DNA of 56,092 bases, from NCBI GenBank assembly GCA_031260705.1, contig JAISLA010000012.1:1-56092 (forward strand), read 5' to 3'. The notes beneath the pieces are model-generated. The model ran no database searches, was not told where the DNA came from, and saw only the letters and a program-made list of their open reading frames with translations. Below, one piece after another: positions 38,231 through 45,851 of the stretch. The stretch's first letter is position 1, and each line of letters starts with the position of its first letter. The stretch comes from Endomicrobium sp. (GTDB lineage Bacteria; Elusimicrobiota; Endomicrobiia; Endomicrobiales; Endomicrobiaceae). The translations under genes and the position numbers were made by a program.

Positions 38231-39000
38231 ACATATCCTCTAGTTTTTTAAGTGATAAATTAACACACTTTCTGTCAAAATCGCTACAAATAAAGCTTCT
38301 ATTTAATTTTTTACTTGCAACTGCAGTTGTTCCGCTTCCAACAAAACAATCTAAAACTAAATTTTCCTCATTACTGCTTGCTTTTATTATTCTTTCTATT
38401 AATTCGAGCGGCTTACTTGCTACGTGTTCATTTTTCATAGTTTTACCATTTACTTTATTCCTGTGTCTTTCACTTACAATATGCCAGACTTCGCCGCATA
38501 GTCTTCCTTTATCATTAGGGAACCATCCTTACCATTTTTCAATATACCCTTTTTGCTTGCATGCTCAATTCTTTCTGTTGACTCATAAGGAACTCTTATT
38601 TCGTCATAATTAAAAATATGTTTTTCGCTTTTTGTAAAAAATAATATGCTTTCTTGCCCATTGCTGTATTTAGTTTTTGAAGTTCCTAATCCATCTCTCT
38701 TATCCCAAGTTACCCAGTTCTGAAAAATCAGTCCCTTATCAACTAAGAATTGTAAAATATAAGCACAGTTAAAGGGAGTATTGAAAATATATAAACTCCC
38801 AGTTTCTTTTAAAGTTGGAATTAACGCATCAATCCATTTAAAAGTAAAATATAAAAAATCTTTATGGCTTTTAAATATATCCCATTTGGTTTTTTTCATA
38901 TTATAAGGAGGGTCTATAATTGCCAAGTTAATACTTTTTTTTCAACTTGATTAAAAAAAACAAAACAATCTAAATTATAAATTTTATTATTTTCTAACAT
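38223..39000 (-). pseudogene. DNA adenine methyltransferase (DPPY type), frameshifted
   Basis: The start is MLENNKIYNLDCF at 39000. A T8 (A8) run at 38935-38942 breaks the frame; restoring one base leads into LAIIDPPYNMKKTKWD, motif IV of N6-adenine methyltransferases. A second break near 38520 separates the middle from PNDKGRLCGEVWHIVSERH. The C-terminal part carries LDCFVGSGTT, the SAM-binding motif I, in the beta-class order (IV before I). All catalytic parts are present, so the gene is intact apart from two single-base indels. Confidence 0.75.
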
Positions 39001-39009
39001 TAGTATCTT

Positions 39010-39855
39010 CTATTGCAATTTTAAACTTATTACTTCTTTAAAGCTTTCGCTTATTTCATAACCGACATAATTTCTATTTAATTCTTTTGCTACTTTTAAT
39101 GTTGTCCCTGATCCCGTAAATGGATCAAGTACTAAATCACCTTCAAAAGTAAATAATTTAATGCATCTGCGAACTATCTCTGCCGGCATTATTGCCGAAT
39201 GTTTTCCAAAAGCTAAATCATTTTTATTTGGTATTGCTATATTCCAAATCTGCTTTGTATATTCTACCCACTCTTTTTCTGTTAATTTGCTGCTTTCTTT
39301 AATTTCTGGCGGTAAATTATTAATTGGATTACCGTCTTTTACATTGTATTTTGTGCGTAAAAATTTCGCGGATATGGATAACTACCGAACATTAACTTTT
39401 TACTTGGATTTGTTCTATTCCATATAAACATATCATATAAGAATAAATTAGTATTATTTAAAATTGAATGTTCTATATCGCTGTTTATATTAAAGATATG
39501 TCTATTGTAGTGTGTATTTAAGCTGGCTTTTAACATTGGCATAAGCGGTGTATTTATTATTAATTTCCCATTAGGCTTTAATACTCTTTCACATTCTTGC
39601 CATACAATAAGCATTTCATTTATATAATCAGTGTATTCTTTGATATCGCCAATTTGTCCTTTATGTCTTATTCCTATTTGCTTTGTTTGATAACCATTTT
39701 TTTGAATAGTCTTTAATATTGAAATATGGCGGACTAGTTAATATCATATCTGCAGAATCATTGGGTAATTCTGTCATTTTCCTTGAGTCTTTAAAAAAAA
39801 TTTTGTTTAAGTATTTTTTAGTAGTACTATTATTTAGTTTTTTTCTGTTATTCAT
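39010..39855 (-). pseudogene. DNA methyltransferase (TSPPY type), frameshifted
   Basis: It begins MNNRKKLNNSTTKK at 39855. MILTSPPYFNIKDY is motif IV; SPPY is usual for N4-cytosine enzymes but is also found in some adenine enzymes. A T7 (A7) run at 39697-39703 breaks the frame, after which ECERVLKPNGKLIINTP follows. A second shift in A5 at 39359-39363 leads to TKYNVKDGNPINNLPPE and the SAM motif DPFTGSGTT. The protein ends at TAG 39010, ten bases before the second methyltransferase. The start lies 70 bases after tRNA-Gln. Confidence 0.75.
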
Positions 39856-39924
39856 ATATTTTTAGAACCCGCGTAAGAAAATACTACGCTTTTGTTTACT
39901 TTGAGAAACAAAAATATCACTAAA

Positions 39925-39995
39925 CTCCGGGACTAGGATTCGAACCTAGACAAAGGGATCCAAAATCCCTTGTGCTACCATTACACAATCCCGGA
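39925..39995 (-). tRNA. tRNA-Gln (anticodon TTG)
   Basis: 71 nt on the minus strand. Acceptor TCCGGGA/TCCCGGA, anticodon stem AGGGA/TCCCT with loop TTTTGGA, T loop TTCGAAT. Discriminator G; no CCA. It follows ispE by nine bases and is probably processed from the ispE transcript. The R-M operon begins 70 bases beyond its 3' end, a common position for acquired islands. Confidence 0.94.
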
Positions 39996-40004
39996 ACTAT
40001 GTGA

Positions 40005-40886
40005 TTACAAAGGGGAAAATAGAGTATGGAAATAGTCGTCAATCGTAGTGACGAACCAAATTTTCCAGCCGCATCTATTCAGTCTAGATTTAAGTTTTTC
40101 GGTTTTAACGCTGGAATCTAAAATACCAAAAACTGTTGCGCCGGAGCCGGACATAAGACTTGTACCGCACAACTCGTTTAAAACTCTTTTAATTTCTAAT
40201 ATTTCAGGATAATTAGGGAAAACAAACCCTTCAAGTCTGTTAAAACAGCTTTTAAAAGCTTCTTTTTTATTAAAAGAATTATTGAGAATCAGATCTTTGA
40301 TTGTATGAATTTTTGCTTGATTTGTCAACGGAAATTTGATTTTTTTATATACGTCTGCGGTAGGAACGCCAAAACCCGGATTTACAAGAACTATATTTAA
40401 TTCCCCGGCGCTTTTTAAGGGCGTGATAATTTCTCCTATTCCTTCGCATAGAGCTGTTCCTCCTGTCAGAAAAAAAGGAACATCGGCGCCGAGCTTTATC
40501 GCAATTTGTTCTAATTCATTTTTTGTCGTTTTTATATTCCACAGCCTGACTAAAGCTTCAAGTGTTGAAGCAGCATCGGAAGAACCACCGCCAAGACCGG
40601 CTCCCGTAGGAATTTCTTTTTTTAAGTATATTTTTACGCCTTTATCAGTATTATAATGCTTTTTGACTGCCATTGCCGCTTTATAAACGATGTTTGTCTT
40701 GTAAGCAGACAGAGATTTATCGCTGCATTCAAGAGATATCATATTTTCAGCAAGCTCAAAAGAAAGTTCGTCATACAAACTTACGGTCTGCATAATAGTT
40801 TCTAAGTTATGGTATCCGTCGGCTCTTTTATTTTTAATTTCAAGAAAAAAATTGATTTTTGCCGGCGCTCTGAGATGTATTTTCAT
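40005..40886 (-). CDS. ispE: 4-diphosphocytidyl-2-C-methyl-D-erythritol kinase
   Basis: 293 aa GHMP kinase acting in the methylerythritol phosphate pathway of isoprenoid precursor synthesis. It begins with APAKINFFLEIKNKRADGYHNL, carrying the catalytic Lys/Asp region. The GHMP phosphate loop PTGAGLGGGSSDAAS lies near residue 92, and the third motif MSGSGATVFG near 242. It is intact between decayed genes on one side and tRNA-Gln on the other. The product chain leads to undecaprenyl phosphate needed by MurG and FtsW. Confidence 0.94.
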   Translation of the reverse strand: MKIHLRAPAKINFFLEIKNKRADGYHNLETIMQTVSLYDELSFELAENMISLECSDKSLSAYKTNIVYKAAMAVKKHYNTDKGVKIYLKKEIPTGAGLGGGSSDAASTLEALVRLWNIKTTKNELEQIAIKLGADVPFFLTGGTALCEGIGEIITPLKSAGELNIVLVNPGFGVPTADVYKKIKFPLTNQAKIHTIKDLILNNSFNKKEAFKSCFNRLEGFVFPNYPEILEIKRVLNELCGTSLMSGSGATVFGILDSSVKTEKLKSRLNRCGWKIWFVTTIDDYFHTLFSPL

Positions 40887-41110
40887 TCTTTTTCGGAATC
40901 AGTCAAAATAAAAATTTTTGCTGCCTATGATATTCCCTTGATTTTCATATCTGAAGAATTAAATTTAATTTTTGACGGAATCTTTGAGATATGCAGATTA
41001 GCATATTTTAAAGTATGAACGGTTATATTGTTTTGTGAAAATCTTTCTATTAGTGTGTCCATATTTAAAGTAAGTTCGGCGTTGTCCTTAATAGAAATAT
41101 GCATCGGCAA
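40887..41110 (-). pseudogene. remnant, possibly LptC-like
   Basis: A 61-codon frame (41110 to 40925) contains TLIERFSQNNITVHTLKYA and KIPSKIKFNSSDMKIKGIS, then a TAG, then in the same frame AAKIFILTDSEKE up to the ispE start. The pattern 'set of residues, KIKF..., MKIKG.., short acidic end' resembles the C-terminus of LptC, the periplasmic LPS-transport protein. The match is by impression only. There is no N-terminal membrane anchor, so in any case it is a fragment. Confidence 0.25.
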
Positions 41111-41795
41111 AATCAGGTGTAAATTCTATTGTCTTGAATATTCTATTTCTTTATTGTATTTTTCTCAATCCATATAATTTAAAGCGGTTAAATAAAGCAT
41201 TTCATTATTTGAATGTTTAGTATCCAGTGCTTGTAAGAAATTTTTTTCAGATCTTTGATAATCTTTAAGTACTGAGTAATAATATCCGAGTCTTGCGAGA
41301 ACTGTAACATTTTTTTCTTTTTTTAAAGCAAGTTTTTCAAACTCCTATATATCAGGTTTTTTCATATATTATTCCAAGCCAGTATCTTATCGTAAGATCG
41401 TCGGGAAATATTTTTTTATTTTTAGAAAAATCTATTCTGCTTTTGTATAATTTTGAGTTTTATAATAGCATTTTCTCAGATATATAAGTGCAAACATATT
41501 GTCCGGAAAGACAGAAATATATTTTTCGTATTCTTTTATCGCCGAATTAAGTTTACCGGTTGCCTCATAAATGCGGGCTTTTGCAATATAAGCGTCTCTT
41601 GCATGAAGCCTAAATATCCTAAAAAGTGTAAGGTTATAAAATTAAAACCAGGCACTTTTTAGGATATTTAGACTTCATTCTTGCGCAAAATTCGTTGACA
41701 AAAAGCCTGGCTGTCCTGTAAAAAACAGGCGTTAAATCGTTAATATCCAGCAGTTTATCCAATGCAAATTTTTGATATTCTGTTAACTCTTCCAT
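41080..41795 (-). pseudogene. TPR-repeat protein interrupted by a palindromic element
   Basis: The gene starts at ATG 41795 behind a perfect GAGGAGGTG site. It reads MEELTEYQKFALDKLLDIN to VNEFCAR, where a 76-bp palindrome intrudes. Removing the element and one copy of the flanking 6-bp repeat rejoins the frame as CAR-DAYIAKARIYEATGK, then SAIKEYEKYISVFPDN, clear tetratricopeptide repeats. Later TPR pieces (FPDDLTIRYWLGIIYEKT, LARLGYYYSVLKDY, TIEFTPDFADAYFY) are spread over all frames, with internal stops. It is thoroughly dead. Confidence 0.75.
41603..41678. mobile_element. 76-bp MITE-like palindromic element with 6-bp target duplication
   Basis: The two ends are 26-bp inverted repeats (41603-41628 and 41653-41678) that differ at one base; they run ATGAAG(C/T)CTAAATATCC and on to AAAAAGTG. 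The centre is 24 bases. The element is flanked exactly by TCTTGC at 41597-41602 and again at 41679-41684. Deleting the element plus one TCTTGC restores the reading frame of the host TPR gene, so this is an insertion and not a native hairpin. It encodes nothing. No second copy was noticed in the window. Confidence 0.8.
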
Positions 41796-41870
41796 TGTTT
41801 TTCACCTCCTCTTTTTATAAATTTTATAAAATTCAATTAGATGTTATTATTAAAAACCAAATAAAACCTT

Positions 41871-42362
41871 TCATTTGGCTTCGAGTACTTGATGTCTGTA
41901 TTTATCAAAAATGTCGTCGGCGACAATTCTGTCTTTATCCTCCAGAAAATTCATAAAACGATTATGCATCTGTTCAATTCCGTCTATGTCTTCTTTATCC
42001 GCCAGTCTAACAAGTTTAATTAGATACTTTTCTATTTCTCTGTAATTTTTGTCAACATTGTTGTTAATATCTTTAACCATTTTTTTCTTTATCTCTAATT
42101 GTCCGCTTGTGGTATACAAATACTCTGCTCCAGCGTTTTTAATGTCCATTCTCGCCGCCGCAACCTCCGATTTTATTGAAAGAATACACTCATTGGCTGT
42201 TTTGCAATCTTTGATGTTCTCGGTGAAGTTTTCACAAAATTTTATAATCCCGTCACGAGAGTTATTTACAGCTTTCTCGTATTTTTCAAACGGGGTCTTT
42301 GCACATCCAGTCACTCCTGCCATCATTATTCCTGCTAACATCAAGCATATTACTTTTTTCAT
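41871..42362 (-). CDS. small lipoprotein of unknown function
   Basis: 163 aa. A type II signal peptide MKKVICLMLAGIMMAGVTGC ends in a lipobox Cys at residue 20, so the mature protein is lipid-anchored. The rest is highly charged and predicted helical (two Cys pairs near 43-60), without a family that I recognise. It is the last gene of a cluster of small minus-strand genes. Its signal peptide resembles that of the coiled-coil pseudogene at the head of the cluster (MKK(V/L)ICLM), which suggests common origin or exchange. Confidence 0.7.
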   Translation of the reverse strand: MKKVICLMLAGIMMAGVTGCAKTPFEKYEKAVNNSRDGIIKFCENFTENIKDCKTANECILSIKSEVAAARMDIKNAGAEYLYTTSGQLEIKKKMVKDINNNVDKNYREIEKYLIKLVRLADKEDIDGIEQMHNRFMNFLEDKDRIVADDIFDKYRHQVLEAK

Positions 42363-42373
42363 TCTAGTTCCTT

Positions 42374-42460
42374 TTATAATGCATTGTATTTTGATTTAGC
42401 ATTTTTGGCAAAATCAAAAATCGCACGTTTGTTGTCTTTCTGTTTTTTTGTTAATTCCAT
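42374..42460 (-). CDS. 28-residue basic peptide, doubtful
   Basis: ATG 42460 follows GGAGG at six bases. The product is basic, MELTKKQKDNKRAIFDFAKN and a short tail. It overlaps the 3' end of the 52-residue gene in another frame, so one of the two may be chance, but the ribosome site and the small-gene context make it worth keeping. No family is recognised. Confidence 0.3.
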   Translation of the reverse strand: MELTKKQKDNKRAIFDFAKNAKSKYNAL

Positions 42461-42572
42461 ATTTTGCCTCCAAATATTTTTTCAAATCTTTCCAATTCTC
42501 ATTTTTCCCATGCCTAAAAACGTATTTCCTGCCGATTTTATTGATAAATTTCGGTTTGGTTTCCTTTTTCAT
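42414..42572 (-). CDS. 52-residue basic protein of the small-gene cluster
   Basis: It starts MKKETKPKFINKIGRKYVF behind GGGAGCGGG. It is lysine/arginine-rich with one WKDLKKYLEAKYG helix and no membrane segment. It begins 14 bases after the stop of the upstream 32-residue membrane peptide, in clean operon spacing. I recognise no family. The small size, strong ribosome site and position in a run of similar genes are the support. Confidence 0.45.
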   Translation of the reverse strand: MKKETKPKFINKIGRKYVFRHGKNENWKDLKKYLEAKYGINKKTERQQTCDF

Positions 42573-42586
42573 TTTCCCGCTCCCTG

Positions 42587-42685
42587 TTATTTCATTATGT
42601 TTCTTGCTACAAGCAATACAAGGTATAAAATTATCGTTCCGACCACCGTCCAGAATATATCGTTATCTAAAATGTTTTCTATCAT
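42587..42685 (-). CDS. 32-residue membrane peptide
   Basis: ATG 42685 follows a duplicated GGAAGTGAAA repeat (42685-42704), so it has two overlapping ribosome-site candidates. It has an acidic N-terminus MIENILDNDIFW, one transmembrane stretch and a basic end (ARNIMK): a holin- or toxin-sized single-pass peptide. In the present sequence it is also in frame with the tail of the upstream coiled-coil gene, because that gene lost its stop through a frameshift. Confidence 0.5.
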   Translation of the reverse strand: MIENILDNDIFWTVVGTIILYLVLLVARNIMK

Positions 42686-42704
42686 TTCACTTCCTTTCAC
42701 TTCC

Positions 42705-43176
42705 TTAAATGTACGTGTCCTTTTTTTTGTTGTAAAGTCTTTGTATTCTGCATAGAGCTTTTCGTATCTACCCCAAACAGAGTTATACTCAGAAATCTTT
42801 TTGTTATATTCCGACACAACTTTATACTCACAAGCGTGTGCTTCATTGTATAAATTCAGGTAATGTTCGTAGTCTTTATAAAAACCTGCCTCATACCTTT
42901 CATTTCATTGATGGACTTTACTCGTCCAGAAGCTACTGTGAGCTTGATTTTTAAGTTTGATAGCTCTAGTTCAATTCCTTTTAACTGACGTTTCATCGAG
43001 TCCAAGCTTGCTTCGTATTCTTTTGTTTTCTTTTCGGCTGGCGATACTGCTTTCCTAATTTCGTTTACTCCCTTTCCAACAGCATAACCGACAACTTTCC
43101 CTGCTATGGCGGATATCACTCCAGCGTGTATGTTTTGTGCAATTAACATCGACATTAAACAAATTAACTTTTTCAT
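42705..43176 (-). pseudogene. secreted coiled-coil protein, frameshifted
   Basis: It starts MKKLICLMSMLIAQNIHAG, a signal peptide, then AIAGKVVGYAVGKGVNE (glycine-rich, possibly membrane-interacting) and a long charged helix region (EKKTKEYEASLDSMKRQL). A missing base near 42898 moves the frame to YEAGFYKDYEHYLNLYN and SEYNKKISEYNSVWGRYEK. An A8 run (42721-42728) has removed the likely original stop at 42705-42707. I know no family. A hairpin (CCGCA/TGCGG, 43220-43233) lies in its leader. Confidence 0.55.
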
Positions 43177-43360
43177 TTTCCTGCTTCCTTTTTTTTAAAA
43201 TTTTCTTAAGCAGCTGCATCCGCAAAGGTGCGGCAATCTAAAAAAAACTTATTATAACGCTATTATAAGAAACTAAAGCCGCGTCATTCATAGCAGGTTT
43301 TTCTTGAATCATTCCTATCTGGAAATAACCTACCGCATTGTCAGGCTATTGCTTTTCTTT

Positions 43361-43648
43361 TCATAATACGGATTCCTTATGGTTAATCAGGTTTAACACG
43401 AGAGCATCTTCATTTTTATAATATTTTTTTCTCGTGCCTATTTCTTTAAACCCAAAAGATTTATATAAATTTATTGCAGCATTGTTGCTTTGTCGCACTT
43501 CAATTGACGGAAAAGACTTAAAATGGCGGAGAAGAGTGCTGCCGGTAAAATATGTTTTAGAACTTTTAACCGTCGCGCGGGTACTAATAGTGGTAGAAAT
43601 ATAAAAAAAACGAAACGAATTTTCCGTTAGAGAACTAACAAAAACCAT
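43361..43648 (-). pseudogene. rimI: rimI-like GNAT acetyltransferase, C-terminal remnant
   Basis: The last 45 residues read IEVRQSNNAAINLYKSFGF, KEIGTRKKYY and EDALVLNL, a clear match to the C-terminus of RimI, which acetylates the N-terminus of ribosomal protein bS18. The upstream half (TVKSSKTYFTGSTLLRHFK) has the wrong residues for the acetyl-CoA loop and no proper N-terminal domain. A full gene would need about 145 residues. I read it as a truncated, frameshifted remnant. Confidence 0.6.
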
Positions 43649-43760
43649 TATTATGAAAAAAGTATTTTACAGTAAATTCATAAAATTAAGTGATTAAAAG
43701 AACCAATAAAGGCGAAAGCGGCAGTGTTGTATTCTGGCATCACTATTAGTTCAGAATTAT

Positions 43761-43790
43761 TTGACTATGCGTCATTATTTTTTATATACT
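43761..43790 (+). promoter_or_regulatory. promoter for tRNA-Cys/tRNA-Val
   Basis: TTGACT (43761-43766), 18 bases, TATACT (43785-43790). The predicted start near 43797 lies ten bases before tRNA-Cys. Confidence 0.7.
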
Positions 43791-43806
43791 CCTACATTAT
43801 TTCAAT

Positions 43807-43878
43807 GGTGCGGTACCCAAGTGGTAAGGGAGCAGTCTGCAAAACTGTTATTCGCCGGTTCAATTCCGGCCCGCACCT
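43807..43878 (+). tRNA. tRNA-Cys (anticodon GCA)
   Basis: 72 nt. Acceptor GGTGCGG/CCGCACC, anticodon loop CTGCAAA, T arm GCCGG-TTCAATT-CCGGC. Discriminator U, as is usual for bacterial tRNA-Cys; no CCA. Confidence 0.94.
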
Positions 43879-43901
43879 AATTCTTAACATATTGGTATGT
43901 T

Positions 43902-43975
43902 GCCCGGTTAGCTCAGTTGGTTAGAGTACTTCCTTGACATGGAAGGGGTCGGAAGTTCGAGTCTTCTGCCGGGCA
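43902..43975 (+). tRNA. tRNA-Val (anticodon GAC)
   Basis: 74 nt. Acceptor GCCCGGT/GCCGGGC, anticodon stem CTTCC/GGAAG with loop TTGACAT, T loop TTCGAGT. Discriminator A, no CCA, followed by six T. Probably on one transcript with tRNA-Cys and the decarboxylase gene that follows after 23 bases. Confidence 0.94.
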
Positions 43976-43998
43976 TTTTTTCAGGGGTTAGCAGAATA

Positions 43999-45480
43999 AT
44001 GAAAAAAATATCAAAATTGCTTTTAGCCAAACAATCTAAAGCCCCTCTGTTTGACACTCTTTTGGCGCATGCAAAGAGAGATGTTGTTTCTTTCCACTGT
44101 CCTGGGCATAAAAACGGAAGAAGCATAGATAGAGAATTAAAAGATTATACCGGCGAAGAAGTCTATAAATTTGACGTAACTGTTTTTGACGAAGTAGACT
44201 CTTTGCATGATCCGGTAGGGCCGATAAAGAAAGCTCAGGAGCTTATGGCTCAGGCGTACGGAGTTGAACATTCTTTCTTTTTGGTTAACGGCAGTTCTGT
44301 CGGGAATATGGCTATGTTTCTTGCGGCATGCGATTCCGGCGATTCTGTAATAGTTTCAAGAAGCTCGCACAAGTCAATTATGGCGGGAATCATTATGTCC
44401 GGCGTGTGGCCTATTTGGATTCAGCCTAAAATCGACCAGAATTTAGATTTAATTTTTAATTCAACTTATGATCAGATAAAGGATGCTTTGGATAGATATC
44501 CAGAAGCTAAAGCCGTATTTATTACGAGTCCTACTTATAATGGCATAGTTACGGAATTAAGCAGAATTGTTGACTTATGCCATAGAAAAGGAAAAATAGT
44601 TTTGGTTGATGAAGCGCATGGCGTACATTTGCTATTTAATGACCAGCTGCCTGAATCTGCGGTTAGAGCGGGAGCTGATTTATGCGTTCAATCAACGCAT
44701 AAAATTTTGTCCGCTATGTCTCAGGGATCAGTGCTGCACTTTAATTCAAAACTTGTCGATTTTAACAGAGTAAAGAAAATAGTTTCTATGCTTCAGACTA
44801 CAAGCCCCAATTATTTAATTCTTGCAACTCTTGATTTGGCAAGAAGACAGGCATTTCTGCGCGGCGAAGAAAATTTTAACAGAGCTATAAAAATTGCAGA
44901 ATGGGGACGCGCATATATAAATGACAATATTGATTCAATGAAATGTTTTACGCGTCAGGAAATGCAGAAGTTGGGATTTGATTTGGATGTTACAAAACTT
45001 ACGGTAAACGTTACAAAAACTGGACTTTCCGGTTATGAGATTGAAAGCATTCTTGCAAAAGAATACAATATACAGCTTGACTATGCCGATTTATTTAATT
45101 TAGTTGCAATTGTGGGTGAAGGTTCAGAAAAATCGGATGTAGAAGTTTTTGTAAATGCTCTTGAAAATATAAGCGAAAAATATCGCGGCAAACAAAAAAA
45201 CTGGATACTTAAGATTCCGTCTCTTGCGACAGAAATGGTTATGAGACCCAGAGACGTATTTCTTTCAAACAGCACAAAAAAAGTGAGTTTGAAAAAAGCT
45301 GCGGGACACGTTGCTGCGCAGACTCTTACACCTTATCCTCCTGGTATTCCGGTTGTAATTCCCGGCGAAAGAATTACAAAAGAAATATGCGATTATCTTA
45401 TTGATATGTCTTCTAAAGATATAAGAGTAAGCGGACAGGAAACAGAGATGTTGAGGACAGTGAAAGTTTTTACAAATTAA
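43999..45480 (+). CDS. speA: Orn/Lys/Arg decarboxylase family protein (probably arginine decarboxylase)
   Basis: 493 aa fold-type I PLP decarboxylase. The N-terminal FHCPGHKNGRS, the GSSVGNMAM cofactor loop, DEAHGVHL and the PLP lysine Lys235 in QSTHKILSAMSQGS are diagnostic, and the C-terminal TPYPPGIPVVIPGE belongs to the family. The length is that of the Bacillus-type SpeA/CadA enzymes without the wing domain. It would make agmatine or cadaverine from arginine or lysine. Substrate is not certain. The start is ATG 43999; an open frame extends upstream through tRNA-Val but is not coding. Confidence 0.88.
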   Translation: MKKISKLLLAKQSKAPLFDTLLAHAKRDVVSFHCPGHKNGRSIDRELKDYTGEEVYKFDVTVFDEVDSLHDPVGPIKKAQELMAQAYGVEHSFFLVNGSSVGNMAMFLAACDSGDSVIVSRSSHKSIMAGIIMSGVWPIWIQPKIDQNLDLIFNSTYDQIKDALDRYPEAKAVFITSPTYNGIVTELSRIVDLCHRKGKIVLVDEAHGVHLLFNDQLPESAVRAGADLCVQSTHKILSAMSQGSVLHFNSKLVDFNRVKKIVSMLQTTSPNYLILATLDLARRQAFLRGEENFNRAIKIAEWGRAYINDNIDSMKCFTRQEMQKLGFDLDVTKLTVNVTKTGLSGYEIESILAKEYNIQLDYADLFNLVAIVGEGSEKSDVEVFVNALENISEKYRGKQKNWILKIPSLATEMVMRPRDVFLSNSTKKVSLKKAAGHVAAQTLTPYPPGIPVVIPGERITKEICDYLIDMSSKDIRVSGQETEMLRTVKVFTN

Positions 45481-45491
45481 CGGAGAAAATA

Positions 45492-45851
45492 ATGAATAAA
45501 AAGGATTTGGCGAGTTTTAAGAAAATCTTAATACAAAAGAGAATGGAGTTTTTAAACAAAACAAGCAAAGCTCAAAGAGAAATAGATACTGATTCAAATA
45601 CTAATGTCGGAGATGAAATAGATACTGCAAGCCAGAACTGCGAAAAAGAAATGTATTTTGAACTTGTTGCAAACGATAAAATAACCTTAGATGCTATAAA
45701 TGATGCTCTTGCGAAAATAGAAAAAAACACTTATGGCAAATGCGAGGGTTGCAGCAATAATATTCTGTTAGAAAGATTGAGAGCAATTCCGTGGACAAAG
45801 TACTGTATTCAATGTCAGAAAGAAGCTGAAAACCCAAAAAATAAAAAATGA
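45492..45851 (+). CDS. DksA/TraR C4-type zinc-finger protein
   Basis: 119 aa. A helical hairpin (residues 1-80, with NVGDEIDTASQNCE near 36) is followed by the C4 zinc finger CEGCSNNI...YCIQCQ near 85-110. DksA/TraR proteins enter the RNA polymerase secondary channel. The DksA tip motif DxxDxA appears as DEIDTA. It begins 11 bases after speA and overlaps the mscS start by four bases (ATGA), so the three form an operon. Direct ppGpp-linked action is inferred from the family. Confidence 0.85.
   Translation: MNKKDLASFKKILIQKRMEFLNKTSKAQREIDTDSNTNVGDEIDTASQNCEKEMYFELVANDKITLDAINDALAKIEKNTYGKCEGCSNNILLERLRAIPWTKYCIQCQKEAENPKNKK

Noticed and set aside
39161-39427. Plus-strand 88-codon frame inside the R-M operon
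   Set aside because: The minus strand encodes clear methyltransferase sequence (motif I) over the same bases.
43220-43233. CCGCA/TGCGG hairpin as a terminator
   Set aside because: No T-run follows on either strand in the right direction, so at most it is a leader structure.
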